Part shown: positions 10,605 through 20,100 of the stretch, piece after piece
How the letters are laid out: every line of letters starts with the position of its first letter
Position numbering within the stretch: position 1 is the first letter of the stretch
Program-made: the position numbers and the translations under genes
The notes under the pieces: generated by a model
What the model was told of the DNA's origin: nothing
Database searches by the model: none
The model's input: only the letters and a program-made list of their open reading frames with translations
NCBI RefSeq assembly: GCF_003664255.1
Contig: NZ_RCCV01000002.1
Location: forward strand, 250,501-314,500
DNA: 64,000 nt
Origin: Micromonospora sp. M71_S20
Lineage (GTDB): Bacteria > Actinomycetota > Actinomycetes > Mycobacteriales > Micromonosporaceae
Reading direction: 5' to 3'

Positions 10605-11216
10605 TCACGGCAGGAGCACGGCGGCGAGGGGGTGCACGCTCTCCTCGATCTCGTCGGCGACCCGGCTGAAGCACTGGTCGCCGCGCCCCCACGGATCGTC
10701 GAGATCGTCGGTGGGCAGCGAGGTGGTGCCCAGGCGGGCGGCGTGGGCGGCCTCCACCAGGGCCACGCCGCGCGCGTACACCGCGTCGGGGGTCGCCTCG
10801 GCCGCCGGCAGCGCGGCGGCGTCCACCCCGGCGAGCAGCCGGCCGAACTCGCCCAGCACGAACGTGCGCGACGCGGCGTCGGGCCGCAGCGCCACCACGT
10901 ACTCCTGCTGGTCGGCGGTGGCGGTGAGGACGAGGTCGGCGGCGTCGATGTGGTCCGACCGCAGCTTGCGCGCGGCGAAGCCGGCGACGCTGCCGCCCCG
11001 GGACGTCACCTGGCGCGACGCCGGCGGGTTCATCTCCTCGCCGGCGTGCCAGCCACCGGTGCCGGCGCTGTGGCTGTGCAGCAGCTCGTCGGCGCGGTCC
11101 GGGTCGACCTCGCGGCGGGCCAGCCGTCCCCGGACGGCGAGGGCCAGCAGCCGCTCGGCCATCGGGGACCGGCAGATGTTGCCCATGCAGACGTGCAGCA
11201 CGGTGAACGGAGGCAC
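10605..11216 (-). CDS. Low-molecular-weight protein-tyrosine phosphatase
   Basis: The 203-residue protein opens with the P-loop signature HVCMGNICRSPMAERLL, a C-x5-R-S motif at residues 10-17. It ends with the general-acid region DDPWGRGDQCF, where the Asp of the DP pair protonates the leaving group. These are the two catalytic elements of the arsenate-reductase/LMW-PTP fold. Its GTG start follows directly on the tsaC stop (TGAGTG), which implies coupling in a prmC-tsaC-phosphatase operon. Substrates in actinomycetes are usually bacterial tyrosine kinases or polysaccharide regulators; none is nearby. An arsenate-reductase role is less likely, as no ars genes flank it. Confidence 0.88.
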   Translation of the reverse strand: MPPFTVLHVCMGNICRSPMAERLLALAVRGRLARREVDPDRADELLHSHSAGTGGWHAGEEMNPPASRQVTSRGGSVAGFAARKLRSDHIDAADLVLTATADQQEYVVALRPDAASRTFVLGEFGRLLAGVDAAALPAAEATPDAVYARGVALVEAAHAARLGTTSLPTDDLDDPWGRGDQCFSRVADEIEESVHPLAAVLLP

Positions 11217-11864
11217 TCAGACCCCCTGGCCGGCGAGGATGTCGGGCACCACGTCGCGGAGCTTCTCCAGCCCGACGGCGCCCTGGCGGAGGACCTGCGG
11301 CACCTCGCCGGTGAGGTCCACGATCGTGCTCGGCACCGGATCCGGGCAGGGCCCGGCCTCCAGGTAGGCCCGCACCGAGTAGGAGAGCTGGTCGCGGGCC
11401 TCCTCGGCGGTGAGGGCGGCCGGCTGGCCGGTCTTGTTGGCCGAGGCGACCGCCATCGGGCCGGTCTCGCGCAGCACCTCCAGCGCCACCGGGTGCAGCG
11501 GCATCCGCACCGCCACCGTCCCGGAGGAGTCGCCGAGATCCCAGCGCAGGCTGGGCGAGTGCGCCACGATGATGGTCAGCGCCCCGGGCCAGAACGCCTC
11601 GACGAGGTCCCGGGCCGCCTGGGGCAGCGAGTAGACCAGGCCGTCGAGGGTGTGCCGGGAGCCGATCAGCACGGGCGGCGGCACCTGACGGCCGCCCTTG
11701 GCGTCGAGCAGGGCCTTGACCGCGTACGGGGTGAACGCGTCCGCGCCGATCCCGTAGACCGTGTCGGTCGGCAGGACGACCAGCTCGCCGTTCTTGACCG
11801 CCTCGATGGCAGCGGCGATGCCGCGGTCCCGGTCGGCGGGCGACCGGCAGTCGTAGAGCATCAC
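11217..11864 (-). CDS. tsaC: L-threonylcarbamoyladenylate synthase (TsaC/Sua5 family)
   Basis: Makes threonylcarbamoyl-AMP from threonine, bicarbonate and ATP, the first step of the t6A modification at tRNA position 37. The YrdC fold is shown by VLPTDTVYGIGADAF near residue 35, by PVLIGSRHTLDGL and by the S-N-type segment ASANKTGQPAALT. At 215 residues it lacks the extra C-terminal Sua5 domain. The ATG overlaps the prmC stop by four bases (ATGA). Pairing with prmC, which modifies release factors, places two translation-fidelity enzymes in one operon, an order conserved across actinobacteria. Confidence 0.93.
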   Translation of the reverse strand: MMLYDCRSPADRDRGIAAAIEAVKNGELVVLPTDTVYGIGADAFTPYAVKALLDAKGGRQVPPPVLIGSRHTLDGLVYSLPQAARDLVEAFWPGALTIIVAHSPSLRWDLGDSSGTVAVRMPLHPVALEVLRETGPMAVASANKTGQPAALTAEEARDQLSYSVRAYLEAGPCPDPVPSTIVDLTGEVPQVLRQGAVGLEKLRDVVPDILAGQGV

Positions 11865-12838
11865 GAGGAGTCAGTCTGCCACGTCGCGTCGGCGGCGGCG
11901 TGCTGGCCGTCCGTCCGCCGGGACGCGGTCGCGAAGCGGGGCCGTCCGGTCAGGTCCGGGTGGTCGGCGACCGCCTCGAACCGGCCGTCCGCGGCGAGCA
12001 GGTCGGGCACCGCCGTGCCGTGCGTGTCGTCGTGCTCCACGCCGAGCACCCCGCCCGGGCGCAGCAGCGCCGCCGCCCGGGCGATCACCGGGCGGATCAC
12101 CGCCAGGCCGTCCGCGCCGCCGAAGACCGCGTTCGCCGGATCGTGCCGCCCCACCTCCGGGGGTACGGCCACGCCCGACGGCACGTACGGCGGGTTGCAG
12201 AGCAGCACGTCGACCCGGCCCACCAGGTCGGCGAGCAGGTCGGCGGCGGTGACGTCCGCCGCCACCACCTCGATCGGCCGGTCCCCCGCGGCGGCCCGGG
12301 CCGTCGCGTTGCGCCGCAGCCAGGGCAGCGCCGCCGCCGACCGTTCCACCGCCACCACCCGGGCCGCCGGCAGCTCCTGGGCCACCGAGAGGGCGATCGC
12401 CCCCGAGCCGCTGCACAGGTCCACCACCAGCGCGGCATCCAGGCGTCGGCCCTGCGCGATCCCCCAGCCGGCGAGCAGCTCGGTCTCCGGCCGGGGCACG
12501 AAGACGCCCGGCCCGACGGCCAGCTCCAGGTGCCGGAAGCCGGCGCTGCCCGTGAGATGCTGCAACGGTTCCCGCCCGGCCCGCCGCGCGACCAGCTCGT
12601 CGAACCGGTCGAGCTGGTCGGCCGTGAAGTCGTCGGCCAGCGCCAGCCGCCCGCGGGGCACCGCCAGCACGTACGCGGCCAGCTGCTCCGCCTCGGCGCG
12701 GGCCGAGGCGACACCGGCGTCGGCGAGGGCCCGGGACGCCCGGGCCAACGCCACGGAAGGGCGCTGCCGTCTCGTCCCTTCGGACGGGTGTTGCGGCACG
12801 GTGGTCACGAGATAATCATGGGGCGTCGCGCTGGACAT
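11861..12838 (-). CDS. prmC: Release factor N5-glutamine methyltransferase
   Basis: Methylates the glutamine of the GGQ motif in RF1 and RF2 using S-adenosylmethionine. The SAM loop is VVDLCSGSGAIALS at residues 138-151 and the substrate motif N-P-P-Y is at 215-218 (LLCNPPYVPSG). The N-terminal helical domain with RREPLQHLTG-like sequence (AGREPLQHLTGSAGF) is typical. The ATG at 12838 gives 325 residues; starting at the GTG for V11 would be closer to family length and cannot be excluded. Its presumed substrate prfA lies 1.6 kb upstream on the same strand, separated by the plus-strand GGDEF gene. Confidence 0.93.
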   Translation of the reverse strand: MSSATPHDYLVTTVPQHPSEGTRRQRPSVALARASRALADAGVASARAEAEQLAAYVLAVPRGRLALADDFTADQLDRFDELVARRAGREPLQHLTGSAGFRHLELAVGPGVFVPRPETELLAGWGIAQGRRLDAALVVDLCSGSGAIALSVAQELPAARVVAVERSAAALPWLRRNATARAAAGDRPIEVVAADVTAADLLADLVGRVDVLLCNPPYVPSGVAVPPEVGRHDPANAVFGGADGLAVIRPVIARAAALLRPGGVLGVEHDDTHGTAVPDLLAADGRFEAVADHPDLTGRPRFATASRRTDGQHAAADATWQTDSS

Positions 12839-12880
12839 CACGAGCGGATGCGTCCGGACGCACACCGACAGGAGGTCGCG

Positions 12881-14431
12881 GTGGGTTGGCTCGACCGGGT
12901 CACCGACCAGGTTGACGCCCTGTCGCGCGCGCGGGCCCTGCAGGAGTCCAGCCAGTCCGCCGAGGCGTACGCGATCCTCGACCGGGTCGCCGCCACCACC
13001 ACCGACCCGTACGCGCGGGCCGACGCCCTGGTGCAGCGCCTCTCCGCGGTGATCAACCTCGGGCGGACGGCGGAGTACACCCGGGCCGTCGAGGAGGCTT
13101 CCACCGCCGTCCGCGACCTCGCCGAGCCCTACCTGCTCGGGCACCTCAACGCGCTGGCCGCGCTCGCCGCGCACCACCAGGGCGCGCTGGACCGCTGCGT
13201 CACCCACCTGGTGAAGGCCGCGCGGGCGCTGGGCGCGGTGGAGGACCCCGACCGGGACACCGCGTGGGGCTGGCACGACCTGGCGATGGCCTACTCGTAC
13301 CTCAGCTTCCACGGCTACGCCCTCGGCGCGATCGAACGGGCCCGGCAGCTCGGCAGCGCCGCCGAGATTCCGGAGGAGACCTTCGCCGCCCCCGGGATCC
13401 GGCTGCGCAACGCCGTGGCGCTGGACCACAACGGCGACAGCGACGGCTGCCTGCGGGTGCTGCGCGACGTCGCCGCCGACCTGGACCGGTTCCGGCGCAG
13501 CGGGCGGGCCGGGAAGCTGCGCCCGAGCAGCCTGGCCGCGTACGGCTACGCCGCCGCCCGGCGGGCGGCCCTCGGCGACCGGTGGGACGTCGACACGGAG
13601 ACCGCCCCGGGCCGGCTGCTCGGCCACGGCGGCGACAGCGCCCGGGCCCGCGACATGCGCCAGCTCGGCCAGGTCTGCCTGGCCGTCGCCGAGGGACGGC
13701 CGATCGAGGCCGTCACCCGGCTGGACACCGTCCAGGTCTCCACCGAGACGCTGGGCGCGGCCGAACCGGCCCGGCTGCGCAGCATCGCCCTGGCCCGCGC
13801 CGGCGACCACGCGGGCGCGCACCGGGCCGACCGGCTGGCGTTCCGGCTGGCCGCCCAGCGCAACGACCGGCTCCGGGACGTCTACATCGACGGCATCGCC
13901 GCGCGCATCGACCACGAGGAGATGCGCCGCGAGGCGGCCCGCTTCGAGGGCGAGGCGTTGACCGACCCGCTGACCGGGCTGCCCAACCGGCGGCGGCTGG
14001 AGCGCTACATCGCCACCCTGGTCGCCCACGGCGACCGGGTGGTGATCGGCGTCTGCGACCTGGACGGCTTCAAGGCCGTCAACACCCGGCACGGGCACCA
14101 CTCCGGCGACCTGGTGCTCCAGCGCATCGCCGGGGTGATCAACCGGGTGATGCGCCGGGGCGACTTCGTGGCCCGCTACGGCGGGGACGAGTTCGTGGTG
14201 GTGCTGCCCGGCGCCGGGATGACCGAGGCGGCCGAGGTGGGCCGCCGGATCGACGCCGCGGTGCGCACGGAGGACTGGGAGTCGCTGGTGCCCGGCACAC
14301 CGGTCGGGGTCAGCGTCGGCTTCGCCGAGGTGGGCGCCACCGGTCCGGGCCTGCGCGACGCCCTCGGCACCGCGTTCGAGGCCGCCGACCGCGCGATGCT
14401 GGCGGCGAAGACCCGCCCCCGCGCCTCCTGA
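12881..14431 (+). CDS. Diguanylate cyclase with TPR-like N-terminal region
   Basis: Synthesises the second messenger c-di-GMP from two GTP. The catalytic signature G-G-D-E-F is intact at residues 434-438 (ARYGGDEFVVV). The inhibitory I-site R-R-G-D lies at residues 425-428, five residues upstream, so product feedback is expected. Residues 1-370 are helical and alanine-rich with repeated A-x-x-x-A patterns, suggesting TPR-like superhelical repeats as the sensory part; no membrane segment is seen. The GTG start has an ideal site, CAGGAGGTCGCG. A GATAAT at 12811-12816 may be its -10 element. It faces away from prmC with 42 nt between starts. It breaks up the usual prfA-prmC order. Confidence 0.92.
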   Translation: MGWLDRVTDQVDALSRARALQESSQSAEAYAILDRVAATTTDPYARADALVQRLSAVINLGRTAEYTRAVEEASTAVRDLAEPYLLGHLNALAALAAHHQGALDRCVTHLVKAARALGAVEDPDRDTAWGWHDLAMAYSYLSFHGYALGAIERARQLGSAAEIPEETFAAPGIRLRNAVALDHNGDSDGCLRVLRDVAADLDRFRRSGRAGKLRPSSLAAYGYAAARRAALGDRWDVDTETAPGRLLGHGGDSARARDMRQLGQVCLAVAEGRPIEAVTRLDTVQVSTETLGAAEPARLRSIALARAGDHAGAHRADRLAFRLAAQRNDRLRDVYIDGIAARIDHEEMRREAARFEGEALTDPLTGLPNRRRLERYIATLVAHGDRVVIGVCDLDGFKAVNTRHGHHSGDLVLQRIAGVINRVMRRGDFVARYGGDEFVVVLPGAGMTEAAEVGRRIDAAVRTEDWESLVPGTPVGVSVGFAEVGATGPGLRDALGTAFEAADRAMLAAKTRPRAS

Positions 14432-14453
14432 CCCCGGGCGCCGGGCCGCGACG

Positions 14454-15542
14454 TCAGCGGCGGGTCAGCTCGGTGTCACCGGCGAGGCGGGCGGCGCGGT
14501 CGGCCTCGACGAGGGCGTCGAGGACCCCGTCCAGGTCGCCGGCGAGCGCCAGGTCCAGGTTGTACGCGGTGTAGCCGATCCGGTGGTCGGTGATCCGGTT
14601 CTGCGGGAAGTTGTAGGTGCGGATCCGCTCGGAGCGGTCCACGGTGCGCACCTGCGCCTTGCGGGCGTCCGAGGCGGCCGCGTCGGCCTGCTCCTGGGCC
14701 GCCGCCAGCAGCCGGGCGCGCAGGATCCGCATCGCCTGCTCCCGGTTCTGCAACTGGGACTTCTCGTTCTGGCAGGAGACCACGATGCCGGTCGGCACGT
14801 GCGTGATCCGCACCGCCGAGTCGGTGGTGTTCACCGACTGGCCGCCGGGCCCCGACGAGCGGAACACGTCGATCCGCAGGTCGTTCGGGTCGATGGTGAC
14901 GTCGACGTCCTCGGCCTCCGGCAGCACCAGCACCCCGGCGGCGCTCGTGTGGATGCGGCCCTGCGACTCGGTGACCGGTACGCGCTGCACCCGGTGCACG
15001 CCGCCCTCCCACTTGAGCCGGGACCAGACGCCGTTGCCGCCCTCGGGCACGCCCTTGGTCTTGATCGCCAGCGAGACGTCCTTCACCCCGCCCAGGTCCG
15101 AGTCCTGCGCGTCGAGCACCTCGGTGAGCCAGCCGCGCCGCTCGGCGTAGCGGGTGTACATCCGCAGCAGGTCGCCGGCGAAGAGCGCGGACTCCTCGCC
15201 GCCCTCGCCCGCCTTGATCTCGACGATCACGTCCTTGGCGTCGTGCGGGTCGCGCGGGATCAGCAACTCCGCCAGCCGCTGCTCCAGCGCCGGCAGGCTC
15301 TCCGCGATCGACTCGGCCTCGGCGGCGAAGGACGCGTCCTCGGCGACCAGCTCCCGTGCGGCGGCGAGGTCGGCGCGGGCCTGCTCCAGCTCCCCGGCCG
15401 CCTTGTGCAGCGGGACCAGTTCGGCGTACCGACGGCCGACCCGGCGGGCGGTGCCCTGGTCGGCGTGGATGGCCGGGTCCGCCAGCCGCTTCTCCAGCTC
15501 GGCGTACTCGTCGAGGAGGGCGGCCAGACGCTCGCTGCTCAT
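14454..15542 (-). CDS. prfA: Peptide chain release factor 1
   Basis: Recognises UAA and UAG in the ribosomal A site and triggers peptide release. The hydrolysis motif G-G-Q is at residues 233-235 ([17 protein letters not shown]). The codon-reading P-x-T tripeptide, which marks RF1 rather than RF2, is P189-V190-T191. Length is 362, standard. The start lies about 98 nt downstream of rpmE, so the two probably share a transcript. Gln235 is the expected target of PrmC, encoded nearby. Confidence 0.97.
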   Translation of the reverse strand: MSSERLAALLDEYAELEKRLADPAIHADQGTARRVGRRYAELVPLHKAAGELEQARADLAAARELVAEDASFAAEAESIAESLPALEQRLAELLIPRDPHDAKDVIVEIKAGEGGEESALFAGDLLRMYTRYAERRGWLTEVLDAQDSDLGGVKDVSLAIKTKGVPEGGNGVWSRLKWEGGVHRVQRVPVTESQGRIHTSAAGVLVLPEAEDVDVTIDPNDLRIDVFRSSGPGGQSVNTTDSAVRITHVPTGIVVSCQNEKSQLQNREQAMRILRARLLAAAQEQADAAASDARKAQVRTVDRSERIRTYNFPQNRITDHRIGYTAYNLDLALAGDLDGVLDALVEADRAARLAGDTELTRR

Positions 15543-15591
15543 GCGGGGGAGGCTCCTTCGACGACGAGGACGGGACCAGGGGGAATACGGA

Positions 15592-15630
15592 CGGCGCCCG
15601 CGTCCGGCACGAAACCGGGCGCGGGCGCCG
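15592..15630 (-). terminator. Probable rpmE terminator or attenuator
   Basis: An 11-bp perfect stem (CGGCGCCCGCG at 15592-15602 against CGCGGGCGCCG at 15620-15630) lies just after the rpmE stop and before prfA. It has no T-run. It may partly uncouple the abundant ribosomal protein from prfA. Confidence 0.55.
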
Positions 15631-15639
15631 AACGAGGAG

Positions 15640-15864
15640 CTACTTGGCCTTCTTGGCCTGAACCTTGGCGTACTTCTGCTGGAACTTGGCCACCCGGCCC
15701 GCGGTGTCCAGGACGCGCTGCTTGCCGGTGTAGAACGGGTGGCAGGCGCTGCAGGTCTCGACGTGGATCGAGCCGCCCTTGGCGGTGCTGCGGGTGGTGA
15801 ACGTGTTGCCGCAGGAGCAGCTGACCTCGGTGGTCACGTACTCCGGGTGGATGTTGGACTTCAT
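15640..15864 (-). CDS. rpmE: 50S ribosomal protein L31, zinc-binding type
   Basis: A 74-residue large-subunit protein bridging the two ribosomal subunits. It begins [10 protein letters not shown]. The four zinc cysteines are present: C16 and C18 in CSCGN, C38 and C41 in [10 protein letters not shown]. This is the C+ form made when zinc is plentiful; a C-minus paralogue repressed by Zur would be expected elsewhere in the genome. The C-terminus is lysine-rich ([12 protein letters not shown]). The AGGACCGAGGCGAG leader contains a ribosome-binding site. The gene lies in the conserved rho-rpmE-prfA-prmC block, here separated from rho by about 5.5 kb of inserted genes. Confidence 0.97.
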   Translation of the reverse strand: MKSNIHPEYVTTEVSCSCGNTFTTRSTAKGGSIHVETCSACHPFYTGKQRVLDTAGRVAKFQQKYAKVQAKKAK

Positions 15865-16163
15865 CTCGCCTCGGTCCTCTCGTGGATGGTCGCCGGGTCG
15901 CCGTCGGTGTCCGTCGCGGCGCGCGACGGGCTCGGGCGTGAACCGGAACCGGTGGCCGATTGACCAGTGTGCCATGGGCGTACGCCGACCCGGCAATCGG
16001 GCCGCACGGCTGGTCCGGCATCGACAACGCACGCCCCACCTCCCGCATTCCCGACGCCTGGCCGGGCATTCATCCCGGCACGCCGCCGTCGGCGTCGTGC
16101 CCCGCCCGGGGCACGCGCCGGGGGCGGCGGGACCGCCCGACGACGTACGACACGGAGGACCTG

Positions 16164-17060
16164 ATGGCCCGCCTGATCGCCACCCGGGGACTGCCCGCCT
16201 CCGGCAAGACCACGTTCGCCCGGACGCTCCAGCCGTCCGTGGTCCGGGTCAACCGGGACGACCTGCGCCGGATGCTGCACGGCGAGCGGCTGTTCACCCA
16301 GTGGGCGGAGTGGCAGGTCACCGTCGTGCAGCGGGCGCAGGTCGAGGCGCTGCTGCGGGCCCGCGCCGACGTCTGCGTCGACGACACCAACCTGCGGTCG
16401 CGGACCCTGCGCGACTGGGCCGACCTGGCCGCCCGGCACGGCGCCGAGTTCGAGGTGCACGACTTCACCGACGTGCCGCTCGCGGAGTGCCTGCGCCGCG
16501 ACGCCGCCCGCCCCGAGGCCGACCGGGTCGGCGAGGCGTGGATCCGCCGGCTGCACGAGCGCTACCTGGAGGGTCGTACGCTGCCGCTGCCCGTGCCGCA
16601 GGCCCGGACGGGGCGGCCCGCCACGGTGCACGCCCCGTCGACCGAGCCGCCGGAGATTGTCCTGGTCGACATCGACGGCACGGTCGCGCTGAACGTCTCG
16701 CGCAGCCCGTACGACATGACCCGCGTCGCCGAGGACGAGCCCAACCCGGCCGTGATCGCGGCGGTCCGGGCGATGCACGCCGCCGGGTACGGGGTGGTGT
16801 TCTGCTCGGGCCGGGACGCCACCGCCCGCACCGCCACGGAGGCGTGGCTGGCCCGGCACGTCCGGGTCCCCTACCTCGGGCTGCACCTGCGTGCCGTCGG
16901 CGACAGCCGGAAGGACTCCGTGGTCAAGCGGGAGATCTACGAGCGCGAGATCGCCGACCGCTACCGGGTGGTCGGCGTCTTCGACGACCGCCAGCAGGTG
17001 GTGCGGATGTGGCGCACCCTCGGCCTCACCGTTTTCCAGGTCGCCGAGGGCGACTTCTGA
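16164..17060 (+). CDS. Kinase-phosphatase fusion of the polynucleotide kinase type
   Basis: A 298-residue protein with two catalytic halves. Residues 1-150 form a P-loop kinase with Walker [10 protein letters not shown] near the N-terminus and [18 protein letters not shown] downstream. Residues 165-298 form a HAD phosphatase with the nucleophile motif [11 protein letters not shown] and [10 protein letters not shown]. The order 5'-kinase then 3'-phosphatase matches the T4 Pnkp arrangement used in RNA or DNA end repair. Strong Shine-Dalgarno ACACGGAGGACCTG supports the ATG; upstream in-frame codons are junk-like. No ligase or Hen1 gene is adjacent, so an actual repair role is inferred. A metabolite kinase is the alternative. 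Confidence 0.82.
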   Translation: MARLIATRGLPASGKTTFARTLQPSVVRVNRDDLRRMLHGERLFTQWAEWQVTVVQRAQVEALLRARADVCVDDTNLRSRTLRDWADLAARHGAEFEVHDFTDVPLAECLRRDAARPEADRVGEAWIRRLHERYLEGRTLPLPVPQARTGRPATVHAPSTEPPEIVLVDIDGTVALNVSRSPYDMTRVAEDEPNPAVIAAVRAMHAAGYGVVFCSGRDATARTATEAWLARHVRVPYLGLHLRAVGDSRKDSVVKREIYEREIADRYRVVGVFDDRQQVVRMWRTLGLTVFQVAEGDF

Positions 17061-17120
17061 GGCCCGCACCGGTCACCGGCGCGGGCCTCGGAGCACCGGT
17101 GCGGTCTCACACAGGCGTCG

Positions 17121-17169
17121 GAAAGGGCCCCTCCCCCCACGCGCCGAGCGTCGGGGAAGGGGCCCTTTC
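17121..17169. terminator. Bidirectional terminator between convergent genes
   Basis: GAAAGGGCCCCTCCCC at 17121-17136 pairs with GGGGAAGGGGCCCTTTC at 17153-17169, with one bulged base. A-rich and T-rich ends on the two sides serve transcription from both directions. Confidence 0.8.
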
Positions 17170-17179
17170 TCACCTACCG

Positions 17180-20100
17180 CTAGGCGGCGGGGGCCACGGC
17201 GGCGGCCGTCAGGGTGACGGTCGCCTCGGCGCGTGCGCCGTTGACGTCGACGACCAGCTTGACCTGCGCGCCGGGGCGCAGGGCGGTGAGCTTGCCGGTG
17301 GCCGGGTCGAGGCGGGCCACGTGCCAGGGCTTCAGCCCGAGGATCGAGCCGACGTGCACGTTCGGCGAGGCGGACCAGTCCGCGCTCACCGGCGCCGCCA
17401 CCGGCACCGTACGCCCGCCGGGCTGGGTCACCGTGGCGGTGACCGTCGCCGGGGCGCCGACCGCGACGCTGGCCGGGGCGGCCAACGCGAGCGCGTCGGC
17501 GTGCGCGTGGAACTCGGCGGCGACCCAGCGCGGGCCCTCGACGAGCGGGTTGCGCCGGGCCCGGTCGGCTTCGGCCGGGCTCACCGGGTCCACCCCGAAC
17601 TCCGTCCACCCGGTGAAGCCGCCCTGGTCGGCCGGGGTGGAGGGGTTCTTGCCCGAGTTGCCGTTGATCAGGTACGGCACCCCGTCGACCCGGTCGGCGT
17701 GGAAGGTGCCGACGTGCCCGCCGACGAAGGCCGCGCCCTTGCCGGTGCGGTGCTGGAAGTCGGCCAGCCACTGCTCCAGCAGCGCCGCCTCCTTCCGGTC
17801 GCCGAGCTGGCTGGCCTTGGCCGGGCTCGGGTCGCGCGGCGGGTGGTGGTGCAGCACGACCACCGACCCGACGGCCGGGTCACCGGCCGCCGAGTCGAGC
17901 GCCTCGCGCAGCATCCGCACCTGGTCGAAGCCGCCGCCGCGCAGCGAGCCGGTCGACGAGTTCAGGGTGACGAACCGGGTGCCCTTGTGGTCGAAGGTCC
18001 GCTCGGTGTCGCCGAAGGCGGCCCGGAAGTTGGCGATCGGGGCGCCCATGATCTCGTGGTTGCCGGGCACGTAGTAGTACGGCAGTTCCCCGCCGAGTTC
18101 CTCGTCCAGCAGCCGCTTGGCCAGCGCGAAGTCCGCCGGGTAGGCGGTGTCCACGAAGTCACCGTTGATCACCAGGAAGTCCGGCTTCGCGGCCTTGACC
18201 TCGCGGAGCGTACGGCGGGCCTGGGCGACCAGGTCGCTGTCCGGGTTCGCCGCGACGAACTGCGCGTCGGACATGACGGCGAAGCGCCAGGGCGCCCCGT
18301 CCACCGTGCCGTCACGCAGCACCACCCGGTCGGTACGCGGCTTCTCGGCCGGCGCGTCGACCGTCGGCGGCACCTTCGCCACCAGGTCGTCGATGACCAC
18401 CTCGCTGCGGTACTGCGCGGCGGCGTTGGTCTCCGCCACGTAGAACCGGCGGACCCGCACCGGGTACTGCACCCCGGCGGGCACGGCGAACTCGACGTAC
18501 TTCCAGCCCGTCCAGGTGATCAGCGGGCCGCGCAGCACGTGCTGGGTGTCCTGCGCGTCGTGCAGGTGCAGGCTGGGCCACTCCCCCGTGCCGTTGCCGT
18601 GGATCCACATGCCGAACGCCTGCGGCTGGCCGGCGACCTCGATCCAGGCCGGCGGGTCCGCGTACGCGGCCCGGGTGCCGGTGGACTGGCTGAAGTCGTA
18701 CGTCATCTTCAGGCCCGTGCCGGTGCGGCCCGGCGCGGGCGCGACCGCGCCGCTGGCCCGGGCCTGGCTGAACTTCCAGGCCGCCGCGTCGTCGAAGCCG
18801 GCGACCGGCACGTCGGTGAGCCCGACGGTGACCGGTAGGACGGTGCTGCTCCGGCCGACGTGGACGGTGACGAGCGCCGAGCCGGTGTCCCGCAGGGCGG
18901 TGACGGCGAGGTTGCCGTCGGCGGTCGGGGCGATCTTCAGCAGTTCCTTGTCGTAGTCGAGCTTCAGGTCGGCCGGCTCGATGGGGGCGGTGTTGCCCTC
19001 GGCGTCGTAGCCGACGACGCCGAACAGCGCGCTGCCCTGCGCGCCGGTCAGGCCGACCCGGTCCACCGTGGAGTCGATCCGGGCCAGCGGCCCGAGCACG
19101 GTCAGGTCGAGGGTGCCACGGGCCCCGCCCCGCGAGGCGGTGACCGTGGTGCTGCCGGGCAGGAGGGCCCGGAAGCGGCCCTTGCCGTCGACGACGCCGT
19201 GCACCGCCGGGTTGGCCCGCCACGTCGGCGCGCCGGCCGCCGGGCCGTACGTCTCGTCGTGGCCGGCGGCGGTGAGTTGCCTGGTCAGGCCGGGGAAGAC
19301 ACGGTCGGGCCGACCGCCGCGCACCGGCGCTACGCCGGGGGCGGTGGTCGGGTCGCTGGCGGTCTCCAGCCAGTACCCGGTGAGCCGGCCGCTGCCCTTG
19401 GGCGCGTAGATGGCCAGGCCGTTGGGCACGGCGCGCTCGCTGCCGTCGGACGGGCTGTTCTCCACCTGCACGGCCGCCGCACCCGGTTCCCGGGCGAGCA
19501 GCGTCGAGGAGCCGCCGCCGTCGAGGTTGAGCGCGTGGTGCGCGCCGAGTTCGGCCATCATGCGGCCCATCTCGGTCTGGGTGACGCCGCGGCTGTCGAC
19601 CTGCCGGCCGTCCACGGTCAGCATGATCATGCGGCGACCGTCGGCGGAGAAGCCGACGGACGTGCGCGGGGCCAGCGACGCGTCGGCGATGCTCTGCACC
19701 ACTCCGTCGCGGACCAGCACGTTGCCGCCGCCGACGGCCGCGTGCAGGGTGCTGCCGTCCGCCGGCTTGGGCTGGTAGGCGACGGTCACCGGGTCGCCGG
19801 GGCGCAGCCCGGCGAGGGCGTCCGCACCGGCGTCACGGCCGAGCAGCACGGTGGTGCCGGCCGGGACCGCCCCGCTTCCGGCCGTGCCGCCGACGGTGGC
19901 GACGCGGCCGTCGATCACCGTGACCTCCGTGACGCGGGCGGCGCCCTCGACCGCGCGTTGCCGGGTGTACGACCCCCAGAGCGCGGTGAAGACGCCGATC
20001 CCGTTCGCCTGGATCATGTTGTTGAACTGGGTCAGCGTCACCGGACCGGTGGGCAGGGTCGCGGTGCCGTCGAAGTTCACCTCGATGACCCGGCCGAGCC

